This document shows, one piece after another, positions 11,030-23,533 of a DNA stretch of 64,000 nucleotides. A program made the translations under genes and the position numbers. The stretch comes from Alectoria sarmentosa (lineage: Eukaryota; Ascomycota; Lecanoromycetes; Lecanorales; Parmeliaceae): NCBI GenBank assembly GCA_009733775.1, contig WOGZ01000094.1, positions 47,157-111,156 of the forward strand. The letters are read 5' to 3'. The notes under the pieces are model-generated. The model had not been told where the DNA came from. It saw only the letters and a program-made list of their open reading frames with translations, and ran no database searches. Positions within the stretch are counted from its first letter, which is position 1. Every line of letters starts with the position of its first letter.

Positions 11030-12856
11030 AGCCCACCGTCTCGGATGTCTTGCACATATCTTGTAAATATTTTAAGTTCCCTCTCGCTTCGACTGGGACA
11101 TTTTACATATTAATTATCATGTCAGAGGATCCTGCACGGGTCAGCTATTGGATTTGATCGGTTGCATACATGATTTGAAGGGCAGCGGCATTATTTGTTT
11201 TGGGATTCTGCATACTTAGCAGTGGCAGCACTACTACTGTTACAGCCTTCGTTATGACGATACTTTCTTGAAGTCCTCCAACCTACTGCAGCGCCCGGGT
11301 GACTGTTGGACGGGAGAAAGGCCATGAGAGAAAAGCCAGAGTAAGGCAGATCAGAGACGGTGAAGCATTCTTGTTCTTGGTAAAGATAGCTGTCTTGCCA
11401 CCAACACCGGTTAAGTCCCTAAGATTACATGTGATGCGATCGCCACACCTCTCTCTAGCCTTTGCATGAGTCAATATGTACCGCCCACCTCCCCGTTAGA
11501 AGAGATGAGGATTGATGGTGATGAGTAAGGTGAATGAACCAGCGTCATATGCACTGCGACTGAAAGTGCGCGCCTGGCAGAAGCAGATGATGTTGGATAA
11601 GGAGTCCATCCTACCGGAAAGAAGGTCAAGTTGGGAAGCAGGTGACTATCTGCCACCCTTACTGCTGACCGCTTCCGTTGATGATGATTACGAATACTGT
11701 GTAAGGGAGCATGCAAGACTGAGATGCTGAAAAAGGTCCCATCACCTTGCTTCCACTCGGCCTCGTCTGCTACCAAGTGCAATCGCGCAAGGTTGTTGGG
11801 GGCGTTGGACACTCCCACGGTCCCTATGCGCGTGTCACGACATATGTATCTATCTAGGTTACAGGTACTCGTACCTAAGGTAGTGAATTTTTCCAAAGTA
11901 AGATTGGTGTAAAGTCAGGGAGAAGGAAGGGGGAGGAAGAAGGGCGAGGTGAGGCTAGAAGGAATTAATTACCGTACCTTGACCACCTACTCGTAATGGT
12001 GATGGTGATGGGGATGGGGATGCAAATGTACGAGCCTCGGAGGTATAATAAAACCTGGCAGGTGAATTTCATGCATGAGCATGATCCGTCTAGACATTAG
12101 TCTAGCCCTAGTGGCCCGAACCCCACGCATGAGGGGCAGCTGTTTCTCCATTTTGATTCTTCAAGGTGAAGCTACTTAGGTTCTCTACCTATGACCTAAG
12201 CCTACTTACCTAAAGTACCCCTCCAAGACCCCGAGACCCTTTTTTCGGAATTCAAGAATTCAATAATAACAATCAATAACAATAACAAGAGTATCAATAA
12301 CAACAACAAAATAACATTATGGAATCTTCACTCCCCGCCCGGCGAACACACCGTTCCCAACTTCCAAGGGATCAGCATCTCTCCTCCCAACAGCCATTTG
12401 TTTGTTGCTAAAGTATGTATTTGTATGATCGGCAGTCGTGTTGAAAAAGTAGACTCCCGGCTAGCCTTTTTAACCCACACGCTTGCTTATCTGACCCTCC
12501 ACTTTTTCTGCAGCTCCTGCAAGCTGCTTCATCTCTGCATACCAGTAGCTCCCCACTCCCTCTTCAACAATTGCTATTGGCCCGGACCTCTTCGTTTCGC
12601 GCCAACCGTCTTGCAGTCTTCGTCGCCCCTCGTCTAAAGTTCATATAAGATTGGTGTACCTGTCGAAGCCTGGTTCCATTTTCCTGCTACTAGCCGGCTT
12701 CCTACCACGCACTAGATGCTTCGTTGCTGGTATCCATGACAAGCTCGCTCCGAGGTGTAGCGTTATATCATAGCTGTCGAGTCGTTGGCGCAGCCGAAGA
12801 CAACCATCCCATCTCCTCTCATCATACCCTCTCACACCCCTTATGTATTGCTCGGC
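11030..12856. other. Long intergenic region with low-complexity tracts
   Basis: About 1.8 kb between two plus-strand genes. The longest minus-strand frame (11471-11896) has no domain and is not supported. Clusters of CCTAAGGT/ACCTAAG-type palindromes occur at 11868-11882 and 12171-12225. GGTGAT/GGGGAT repeats lie at 11995-12022. A 30-codon upstream ORF beginning at 12319 and pyrimidine-rich DNA from 12330 to 12640 look like the leader of the LRR gene. Confidence 0.5.
12261..12315. repeat. CAATAA/CAACAA low-complexity tract
   Basis: An imperfect run of CAATAA, AACAAT and CAACAA units on the plus strand, in the spacer upstream of the LRR gene. Confidence 0.7.
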
Positions 12857-15273
12857 ATGGACTCGGAGGATGGACAAATCTTTGTCAAGGTAGGATAGGA
12901 TGCGGAGACTCAGTCGCCATACCTGCAATACGAAACATGACTGACTTGGCATAGAATTTAGCACATTTCGTCAGAACACATGAAAAAGCTCTCGCCAATG
13001 CCTTGCAATTGCGCCGGCAAACCCCCAAAAATGGACAAACAAGCGTCGCGATGGGAGAGGCCTCTCCGACACGCATCAGCAGCTACCAAAATTCTGCTCC
13101 CTCTTCGTCCACATCGAACGCTCTGGCAGCTGCCCTTTCCCTTGGGACCCTCAATTTCACGTCCCAAAGCCTCAAGCCGGCCAAGCTCACCCTGACAGCA
13201 CACCACCTTTTCTATCTTCTATCACGCATAGAAGATATAGGGATTCCTGTGGGCCCGATGAATGTGCGCTTAGAGAACATCCATGCAGAATCGTCGCCCG
13301 CCAATTACGTCTCTTTTCTTAGCCAATCGCAAAGGTCTCAGGGACGTAGCGATCGCGACTCGATTCACTCCGTATCCAGCGTTCGCACGGTCATGTCCGG
13401 CATGTCCAACCTGTGGTCTGGTTTTGGCCTAGGGTCTTCAACCAGTGCTGCTAAGACAGAGAAATTCAAGGCGCAGCTGTTGATAGACCTGAAATATCTC
13501 TACTCCGCTTTTACAAAGATTCCATGCCTACGACTATCACCAGACCGTAAAGCGCGTCTGATTGGAGGGTACGAGGAGTTTCCTTTCGATACTGCTGTAC
13601 CATTGCTAGCCTTTAAAAATGTCAGCGCACTTGAGATATGTGACGTAGACTTTCGACAGTTCTACGGCTGGGATAAGTTGGCCGAGCAACTGCGCTCGCT
13701 CACTGTGAAGCGATCAAACATGGATGACCCGACAGATCTCTTTGTCAACATCGTGCTGGATGATGTTGACAAGCGAAGACGGCGCTCATCTAAAGCCCAA
13801 ATACCATGGCCAGCAAGCCCTTCGTTACGTTACAGCGATGTAGGACGGGCAAATTCCACTCCTAGCTCGCCCATGGTGGATAACAAGCTTGGGCAGAGTC
13901 CCAACAAAAATGACCAAATTCAAAATGAGTCCGACACTTCTGTATCACAGCGTCACAGACAGAGGACGAAAAGCGCATCTCCGAGCAGGCCCAGCAGCTC
14001 TAGACAAGACGGCTCTTACCATCATTCAAGGGCCAATCCCGCCAAGGTTAAGCGTTCGGAATCTGGAAGTTCGAATTCAAGTACTCATTCCCTTGGTTCC
14101 TTCCCCATGAGTATACTTCCAGCTTCAAAATGGAGGTTTCTGAGGCACTTAAGTCTTGCGGACAATTCCCTCACCTCAATGGCGTCTTCCTGTCTTTTAC
14201 CCCTTTCCAATAACCTGCTCTCTTTAGATCTATCCTCAAACTTGTTCTCGGACATTCCTGAGGCCGTAAATACTTTGACTGCTTTAAGGGCTCTGAACCT
14301 CTGCAATTGCATGATTGAATCTTTACACTCGTTGAAAAGGAATCCATTGCCAGCTATCAGTGCTCTGAATCTTCGGGCAAACCGGCTTGTGTCCATTGCA
14401 GGCGTCGAGCGACTCCTATCTCTGGAGCGTCTTGACCTTAGAGACAACAGAATCCAAGACCCAACCGAGTTGGCCAGACTCACTGGCATTCCAGATATTC
14501 ACGAGATTTGGGTTCTACGTAACCCTTTCGTCAAAAGCCATAGCAATTATCGCGTCATTATATTCCAGCTTTTCAGGAATACTCCGGGGTACTCTGAGGA
14601 CATCATGATTGATGCTTCAGCTCCTGGGTATGGCGAACGAAGGCAACTAAGAGATCGTGTTATCGAGCCAGAAGAAATCCCTATCGTTAAGGCAATTTCC
14701 ATTGAGCCACCGTCAAATCCTCCACCGCAGACCCATGAGGGACCGGAGTCACAGCGTCCATCACCTCAAACAACGCAAAGTGAGTTTGCCGTAGGGTCAG
14801 GCCGTCGAAGGAAGGGTCCACGGCGACGTATAGTTGACCTTGCTCGGGAGAGCTCCCCCATCAATCAGCACACTCTAACGGAAATTCCCCAAGACATGGC
14901 ACGTCTGACTCCCGCCGATGGTTACATCGACGGCGTATCGCCAAGGAGCAAGCCGACCTTACTTCCCCAACTACAGGTTCAATCTGACATACCATCGCCG
15001 CAGCCGCCCGAAACAATAGATCCTGTCGGCCACACACCCCCATATGTGTCCGACAAAGGACGATCTCTTGTGTCGGAGATCCAAAACCTGAATCTCAACG
15101 TCAACGGCGAAGCATATCGACAAAAAATCGAGAGCCTCAAGAGCGAAGTTGGAAGCAATTGGTTGAGTGTGCTAAGCGAAGATAGCTGGAATCGGCATCA
15201 CATGGAACCAGAAGCTGCTGCTTTCCGGGCATCGAGCCAAGGCATTCTGAGTGGCAGTCGCACTCTAGGATAA
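12857..15273 (+). CDS. Leucine-rich repeat protein, STK11IP/nischarin-like
   Basis: Two exons, join(12857..12889, 12955..15273), give 783 aa. The 11-codon first exon MDSEDGQIFVK joins NLAHFVRTHEKALANAL through a 65-bp phase-0 intron; the long exon has no suitable upstream ATG of its own. The N-terminal region (about 1-260) is helical and contains FPFDTAVPLLAFKNVSALEI and FYGWDKLAEQLRSL, resembling the N-terminal part of LKB1-interacting protein STK11IP. Disordered Ser-rich sequence (about 265-380) precedes four to six LRRs (about 385-510): LRHLSLADNSL, LLSLDLSSNLF, LRALNLCNC, ISALNLRANRL, LERLDLRDNRI. An LRR-cap-like WVLRNPFVKSHSNYR follows. The remaining about 230 residues are disordered. 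The precise function is unknown; a scaffold role is inference. Confidence 0.88.
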
Positions 15274-16766
15274 AGGGGTGCCTATTCTTGGTAATTGCCC
15301 CTATTTTCAAGGAAAGCCGAGGATCAATGATGGCTTGCCGACTTCGGCAATGAACCGTTGTACAATAATCACATTGTTTGTGGGTCATAGGAGCAGGCAG
15401 CTCGTTCGCCTGTATTTTGGTATTTTCCAAGCGGGAATTTTCCGCTGACGGTTAGCATAAGCGTTCTGTGTATAGATTCCGCCCATTTTTCATGAGTTCC
15501 TGAAATCGTCACGGAATGATGGCAGACCTGATGATCGATGATAGATCTGTAGCATGGAAGCGAAGGCGTTAAGCGTTAGGTGTTGCAAGAAGAAGGTATT
15601 CTCGCTCTTGTTTCATCCATGGTAGATCTAAATGACTCTGTGGCAGATAAGCCGCCAGAAAGAATGGCAATCTTTGGTTATTGGCATCTTCCAGATTTGG
15701 TGCATTCATAGGTATAAGCAAAGAGGTCTGGCAATCGATATGCACGAAACAATCGGAATAGAGTGTTGTATGGACCATGAACCTCGGATGTCGTGCTCAT
15801 GTTGTCAGTATTAAAGGGTTACTTTTTCTGGCCGTGAACCTGGAAGGTGGAAGGATAGTGGGTGGCAGATCCAATTGCGTACACAAAGCCAATTGACTCC
15901 CTGGTGCCCCCAAGATGCCCAGCTGTCTCACTACACCCAAGCAGGAGAGCTTGAGTCGCTTTCACAACTCTCTTCAGGAATTGATTGTTCCCCGAAAGTT
16001 GGATCTTGGTGTATCAAAGTGTAAATAGAAGGTACAATTTCTAGAGAGTCTCGAGAGTCACTCAGCCAGAAAGCTCCAGAGCGCCAGCCATTTACTAGCG
16101 GCTACATTCCTGCGCTAAGAGCCGACAACCCAATAATCCAAAGAACCCAACATCACTCCTCTGAAACAATCTCTTCTTGCAGCCCACCAAATTTCCCAAT
16201 ACATCACCCCAGCGGTGTGCTTGAATTCCTTCACCACGTCTTCTCTCTACCTAGCGACTACCACCTTTCTCGCCTGCTGAAGACGCCGCTCACAATATCC
16301 AACAGCAAGCCGAAAACTTCAGCGACAGAACCTGCGAACCACTTCGACGTGATACCAACCTCATCGACTGTCCCGTCGATAAACACGTGCTCCCGCCCTT
16401 GTGACCAGGACTGTGGTGATCATTGAAGACCGAAAAAAATAGGACTTCTCTGTGAGGACAGGGTGTTGTCGCTTTCGCTTCTGACGCGCAGTATTCCAAG
16501 GGGACGAATCACCGCCTGCACAGAAATAGATAACTGGTAAGTGGAGGTATATGAAGTATTGTCTGAGGCTCACGTGAGGTATGCCCCGCGATCGCCTTGA
16601 TGCGAGGTGGTGCTGGCAGGTTTTTATCAGGCTGGCTGACGCTGCGAAATAAAGTTGGCGCTTCGAAATCAGGAAGCAGAAACATTAAAGGCGTACTTTG
16701 CGTAGCCTTCAACCCCGCCCTGAGCTCAGATTACTAGGAGTCGCGCCCCCAAATTGGGACCACAGC
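15274..16766. other. Intergenic and 5' leader of the PP1 gene
   Basis: About 1.5 kb between the LRR gene and the PP1 gene, both plus strand. Short frames on both strands show no domains. From about 16080 to 16400 the sequence is C/A-rich and pyrimidine-rich, as in fungal 5' UTRs. A 5' UTR intron is possible but not demonstrable. Confidence 0.5.
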
Positions 16767-18027
<1,261 letters not shown>

Positions 18028-18832
18028 TGTACCAACACAAGCTCTCCGTGTGCAGCAGGTTCGGGCGAAGATAGATCCCAATTACCTTTCGCGTCACCAT
18101 CACAATCGAAATCACAAAACGCTAGCCATACACCCACATAACTTCCGCGATCGACATTGCTACCCCCTTTTCGTCGCTCCAATGTCTCATCTCCTCCTCG
18201 TCTATCACCCTACGGCCGGCGACGATAGCGACGATTTACAGGTCAAGGGCAAGGGAAAGTTGGCTACCTTAACATCGGTGTTTTGCTATGCTAAGATTAT
18301 GGTGGACATGGTGGACGCTGTCAGCGGTTTCAAGATGTTTAGTGAGTTTATGTCGCTTGGCGGCAGATTCAGATAAATCCTCATGCTCGATCACGAGTCC
18401 ATTGAATGCATGTGTCGAATCGATTTCATTTCACTCGATTTCAGCCTCACCGGTCTCTTCCCTATCATCCATGCTTCCTCCTTCTCAGTCCCCCTCCATT
18501 GTCCTGCCTCCCTCATCTTCAGCAAAGCCTACCAATTGTCCAGACCCCTCACATGCAGTGACTTCAACCTTTGCTGATCATGTTTGTCTTGGCTGCGATT
18601 AGGCAAGGGTAGCCTTGGGGTTGTGGGGGATGGTATGCCGCCCATTCAATGCTAATAGTTTAGGCAACAGGGTCGCAGAAGATGTTGACGAGCTTTAGCG
18701 GTAGTGATCAATCTTCGAGAGTACATGGAGGGACTCGGCAGTGCGCGTGGATTAGATTAGGGCTTAGGGCTACCCAATAACGAACGCGTCCCCAACTTCG
18801 CGTCTCTCGGGGTTTCCCATCTCCCATGCACG
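18028..18832. other. Intergenic, PP1 3' UTR to dUTPase promoter
   Basis: About 800 bp with no supported gene. The first part is likely the PP1 3' UTR. Pyrimidine-rich sequence at about 18440-18520 and the stretch before 18833 probably include the dUTPase promoter. Confidence 0.5.
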
Positions 18833-19464
18833 ATGCCCACATGTTCACCGCCATCGCACGAGCCTCCGTCATTGCCAGCATCCCCCTTGCCTAAACGTCC
18901 TAAGAGAACCATGTCTTCCTCCTCTTCCGCCCCGAAAGCGCCAGAGAACATTCCTGCCCCACCACCACCACCTCTCTCAGCCTCTCCTCCACTGCTGGTC
19001 AAGAAGCTGTCACCATATGCGAAAACGCCTACGAGAGGGAGTGCTTTTGCTGCCGGATATGACATATACAGTGCCAAAGAGTGCGTGATTCCGAAGAGGG
19101 GCAAGGGGTTGGTCGATACGGATATCAGCATTGCCGTTGGCCAGGGGTGCTGTGAGTTGTCCCTTGCCGGTCAAGATAGCATGTGCTTTTGCTGACGATG
19201 ATGATTACAGATGGCAGGATAGCACCACGCTCGGGCCTGGCGGTCAAGCATTTCATAGATACAGGGGCAGGTGTCATCGACTCGGATTACAGAGGACAGG
19301 TCAAGGTGCTCTTGTTCAATCATTCCGAGATGGACTTTGAGATCAAAGAGGGCGATCGAATAGCCCAGCTCGTGATTGAGCGTATCTACACGCCTGAGGT
19401 TGTGGTCGTAGACGAGCTGGATGAGAGTGTCCGGGGTGCAGCAGGGTTCGGCAGTACCGGGTAG
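18833..19464 (+). CDS. dut: Deoxyuridine 5'-triphosphate nucleotidohydrolase (dUTPase)
   Basis: Two exons, join(18833..19151, 19211..19464), give 190 aa. It hydrolyses dUTP to dUMP and PPi, keeping uracil out of DNA and feeding thymidylate synthesis. All five trimeric-dUTPase motifs are present in order: [33 protein letters not shown] and [10 protein letters not shown]. The 59-bp intron splits the Tyr of YGRIAPRSG. The first about 26 residues before [11 protein letters not shown] are Pro/Lys/Arg-rich, and a start at that second Met (18911) would give a more typical length, so two isoforms with different targeting are possible. It is convergent with pyridoxal kinase, with only 237 bp between the stop codons. 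Confidence 0.95.
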
Positions 19465-19701
19465 GAATGATGGTCGTCAATACATTCCAGTGTAAATGAT
19501 GGCTGATCTTTAGCGCTGGATTGCACGACACCGCGGTCTAGATTTCCAATCGTTTCATCTAGAAGCAGTTGAGATCTCTCACGTCTTTTCTGGCTTCTCA
19601 ATTACCTTCACTTCTTCACCTTGGCTATACCTTCTCTTTGTTTGTCTCTGGCACCGCATTAGTATCTCGCTCCAGTCGCAGACCCGCCAAGTGATGCAAG
19701 C

Positions 19702-21127
19702 CTAGGCCTTCCCTTTCTCCAGTACCTGTTTTTTGACCTCTTGCCCCTCGGCATTCTCGTCTCCTGCAAGCGCTTCCGCCTTCCAGTCTGTACGCGGCGA
19801 TCTTAAGTCTTCCAAACATCTCACCACTCTCACCTCAGCTGCCTTGGTGCGCCGCAAGCCCAGTCTCTTCTCACTGTCCTTTTCCTTCTCCATAACCCCT
19901 AGCGGCCCACTCATTTCTTCCAATTCTTGGTCTCTGGCCTCCTTTGTCTTCACCAAGATAGCATGCATACTCCCTACAACCTTCTCTGCTGCTTTTGCGA
20001 GCGGCAGATCTTTTGCGTCGACGTCGTCAGAGGAAACCCAGCTTTTGGTTCCGCTCAGACTAGCTCCTATTACAGCTTCACGAAATCGAACTACTGTCAA
20101 CGCGGCGAACATGTCGCCTGTCCCACTGAAGAAGCAGTCTATCGCCGGGACGTCAATTCTGAAGCTGCGAGGAGAAAAGTCAGCTCGGGCGGTTGAGCCG
20201 ATGATAGATATTGTTGAGGGCGAATTTGAGAGTTGAATGGAAGTGATGATTACGTGTGGAATACGGTAAGTTTTGTGGAATGTCGCAAGAGCATCTTGAA
20301 GAGTCGCCAGGGATGTAATTTTGATCTCAGAGAGGAGCCTGTTGGGTTACGTTTTAGATCTGCATTCGAGCTGTCCGTTCAAGAAGGCCTTACTCCGCTT
20401 CGAACTGATTCGGGAGGATCAGGTCGGCATCCCGCAGCAGGTTTCTGTATACGGCCACAACGTCCTCACCAACGTAAAGTTTTCCTTGGTCACCCATGAC
20501 AGGATCGAGTACTACCAATTTTGAGTGACTCTGGGTCATGAACATTCCATCGGGCACCACATACCCCAGAAGAAAGACCCCGCCTTCGTTGAAGCCCGAA
20601 GCTTCAAATCCCTGGCGATGGTACCGATTGCATCAATAGCTTCAGCGCTGGGGGCATAGCCCGTAAGCATGACATCGAAGTCGGTAAGGTAGCTTTGTTT
20701 GAGCCCAGTGTAGAGATGGGATATCTCTTCGGCAGACGTCTTGGTGCCTTTGAACTGCTTGTAACCGGTGTGATTGCCTGGAATTGGATCAGTGACACTA
20801 ACAAAGCATGTAGCAGCCCAAGAGTGGCTTGGAAGGTCAATTGCTTGGGTCTGCATACTGAATTGCACGGTATTGAGCGCCGCGACGTCGCAGCCCATAG
20901 CCTGCATGACGAAAGCAGCCATTTTGTTGCCGACATAGCTATATTTTGGTCAGTCTTTGTCTTGGGCTAGCGGAATTACTGATAGAACAATTGGGAGACT
21001 TACCCATAGACAACCTTGATGGGATACGTCAGCCATGTGCACCGCTGGCATGATAGGGCAGTGGCGTCCCTACATGACTGGCAATGGCCAAAACCCGCGT
21101 CTCAGATACTACAGGCTCTGAAGACAT
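19702..21127 (-). CDS. Pyridoxal kinase (PdxK/Bud16 type)
   Basis: Six exons, complement(19702..20338, 20394..20511, 20565..20777, 20859..20938, 21004..21014, 21074..21127), give 370 aa. The enzyme phosphorylates pyridoxal, pyridoxine and pyridoxamine with ATP in the vitamin B6 salvage pathway. Ribokinase-fold landmarks are RVLAIASHVVYGYVGNK, NHTGYKQFKGTKT, DVMLTGYAPS, DPVMGDQGKLYV, ADLILPNQFEAE, RIPHVIITS and the anion hole FFSGTGDMFAAL. Exon 2 is an 11-nt microexon encoding VVYG between introns of 59 and 65 bp, essential for the substrate-binding HVVYGYVG segment. The start at 21127 (MSSEPVV) is chosen because the in-frame upstream extension is poly-Ser encoded by a GAA microsatellite. The C-terminal about 60 residues are charged and extend past the kinase fold. 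Confidence 0.95.
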
Positions 21128-21133
21128 GGTAGT

Positions 21134-21201
21134 AGAGGAAGAAGGAAGAGGAGGAGGAGGAGGACAAGAAGAAGAAGAAGAAGAAGAAGAAGAAGAAGAA
21201 A
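21134..21201. repeat. GAA/GGA microsatellite
   Basis: An imperfect purine tract (GAA, GGA, GAG units) ending in about ten GAA copies. It lies immediately upstream of the pyridoxal kinase start. Read on the minus strand it would encode a poly-Ser/Pro N-terminal extension, which I consider non-coding leader. Confidence 0.85.
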
Positions 21202-21939
21202 CAGGTGTGAAAAGGACCAAGCAAGCAGAGAGCAATAGCGGGACCATTTTGATCGCTTATCGATCTTATCATACTTACGGAGGGGGGGCACCCTGAACAG
21301 CGCTAGTATGTCCCTAGCCCTACTTTCGGAAGAGGGCCCTTTGCCTGTAATAAGAGACCTACAACTACCTTATAGAAGTGCCTCAATTGAACTTTGAGGA
21401 CCTCCTTCGAGCATGATGTGAGGGATTAAACCTCACGATGGGTTTGGGCTAGGTGCAGTTCCGACGTCCTTCTAAGCGCATTGTCTACCTTAGGTGGGGC
21501 GTTATCCGAAATCTTGGCGCAGAAGTCTTGGCGTCCATGCCTTTCTCCTACTCAGGACCAGTGTTGTAAAATTATTTACGAAATATTCACTTACTGGTTT
21601 ACTCACGATAAATACGCAGGTAAAAAATCTCTTTTACATGTTTACAACACCCTATAAGCCTAATTTGGTATCGAAAACGTGTTTCATCGAGAATACTTAC
21701 TATGTAAGGTCTCCAACGTATATCTAAGACTTTACGATATGAATGATATCCTCATAAAGCAAAACAATCATGTTGCTGACTCTATATTTTAGGCAGGCTT
21801 TGAAATTGTTTTTGGAATTACGGGGCCGCTGCCCCACTACATGAAAAAATTGCCGAGGCCATAGTCGTGGAACCTGAATCCTCCATCCAGTAAAAACCGC
21901 CCTTAGAGTAATCTAAGCCATACGAGAAACCACCCTCGA

Positions 21940-22020
21940 GAGTAATTTAAAAGGGTTCTGATACCCGTACGTAGCCGTTTGATACATGTACGCACCCTCT
22001 TTTATACATGTACGTACCCC
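21940..22020 (+). repeat. Left arm of imperfect inverted repeat
   Basis: Its reverse complement matches 22575-22658 over about 80 bases with few mismatches. The arm is itself made of about 21-base units containing ACGTACATGTAT or close variants. Confidence 0.8.
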
Positions 22021-22110
22021 CCAAAGCTAAACAGAACAGGTTAATAAGGCGAGTATACCTCCCGACGCCAATTACCAAACAGGTGATCTAGGGCTAGGGC
22101 TTAAGGTCTA

Positions 22111-22265
22111 GGGCATTCAATCCCTTCGCACAGGGCATCCAGTCCCTTCGCACAGGGCATCCAGTCCCTTCACACAGGGCATCCAATCCCTTCACACGGG
22201 CATCCAATCCCTTCACACGGGCATCCAATCCCATTCCATCAAGCATCCAATCCCATACCATCGGG
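22111..22265 (+). repeat. 22-bp minisatellite, about seven units
   Basis: Tandem units of the form GGGCATCCAATCCCTTCACA plus CA, 21 to 24 bp each. The first units carry TTCGCACA, the middle ones TTCACAC, and the last two diverge to ATTCCATC and ATACCATC. It lies in the loop of the inverted repeat. Confidence 0.88.
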
Positions 22266-22574
22266 CTGTTGAAATATGATGATGAGATGCGACGTGAAGA
22301 AAAAATTGATTATTCTCTCAGAGCTCCTCTGAAGCAACTTTATCTTCGGAAAACGACCTTATAGCGAAGGACCTCGGAAGTATTTCTTTGAAGGGCTAAA
22401 TTGATTTATTAGGGGCATGGGACCCTGAACTGTGCCTCGGAAATGTATCCGACCTAAACATTTCTAAGCGCAGTGTTCGGGCAACTCTTCAAAATGGGCG
22501 TTATCCGAGATTTTTGCGCAGAAGTCTTGGCGTTCAGGACTGATGTCCACCTCCGTAGAGATATGCGAAATAAA

Positions 22575-22658
22575 GGGCTACGTACATGTATAAAAAGGGT
22601 ACGTACATGTATCAAAAGGCTACGTACGGGTATCAGTACCCATTTAAAATACCCTCTC
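22575..22658 (-). repeat. Right arm of imperfect inverted repeat
   Basis: It pairs with 21940-22020 across a loop of about 554 bp. It contains three consecutive TACGTAC-cored units, the last leading into GGGTATCAGTACCC. Confidence 0.8.
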
Positions 22659-23533
22659 TCGCTCTTCAAAGCATACATTCACAAAAAAGGGAAAGAGAAA
22701 TAAATCTATTTCGTCGTGAAAATCTATCTTTCTCGAAATCAAACATCATTCTCGTATCGAATACTCAATATATTCAATAATTCAATGACTTTTCTCTTTT
22801 ATAGTGTAGATAGATCTTTATATAAAGGGATATCGATACATCTCGATTTCATAACATCGCTTTATTTCAATTAGATATTCCAACCCTTCTTCTCATTGAA
22901 GAACAAAGCGAGAATAAGCTTGATTGATATGAACACAGCGTTCAGATTGAATGATGACGAAAATTGGTCAGACGACACGGCGTAATAATTGAAATCGACA
23001 TTGATGGAACGATTCGATATGTTGGGGAAGGCGTGTTGGATCAGGTTGGACTGATCTTGGGTTTTCTCTCCAAGCAGAGGTACCTATCCCCCAGTCCATC
23101 GCTGGGGGACTCTATATTTTAGGTGGCAGCGTAGATCTATGTATTAAAAATAGTGCAGCGTTGCCGTAAGCGAGCCTCGGCTGTGTAGGTAATTACTTTA
23201 CATTAAGTATCAATAAGTCCTTTCAACTTTATGTTTTACCTCCAATTTACCTCGGCAATTGACAACACTACTTAGGACCGTCCTGTGACTCGTACTGACC
23301 CAACCAAAAGATGGGCAATGAGACTTGACTTACTGACTTAGTACTGCGGTCTCGGAAAGACAATTCAACTACATTTCCATTATTATGTCTTCGTCGCATC
23401 ATACAAGTTTCTTCCAGGGCATTCGTTATGTAAGGGGGTATCATTCTGAGCAAAGCGAAATGCAACTGCTGTTGTTGTTGTTGATGTTGATATTGTTGTA
23501 AGAGCAAACCAGACACTACTCTTCTGTCGTCAG

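Larger units (their letters stand above)
21248..23260. repeat. Degenerate repeat island between pyridoxal kinase and vezatin-like genes
   Basis: About 2 kb with no supported gene, built from degenerate repeats. It contains an inverted repeat (arms at 21940-22020 and 22575-22658), a minisatellite (22111-22265), a 38-bp direct repeat (21497-21534 and 22496-22533, three differences) and a second direct repeat GACTCTATATTTTAGG (21778-21793 and 23108-23123). A telomere-like CTAGGGCTAGGGCTT occurs at 22089-22103. The sequence TGGCAGCG directly after the second GACTCTATATTTTAGG resembles an initiator-tRNA primer-binding site, so a ruined LTR element is possible but not shown. No transposase or polymerase fragment is readable. 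Confidence 0.65.

Noticed and set aside
21029..21247. N-terminal extension of pyridoxal kinase starting MVPLLLSACLV with a poly-Ser run
   Set aside because: The poly-Ser is a direct translation of the GAA microsatellite, and the family sequence begins at the internal Met at 21127.
21564..21655. hAT-like MITE with CAGTGTTGTAAA / TTTACAACAC ends
   Set aside because: The short terminal inverted repeat is visible, but no 8-bp target duplication flanks it and the match is only about 10 bp.
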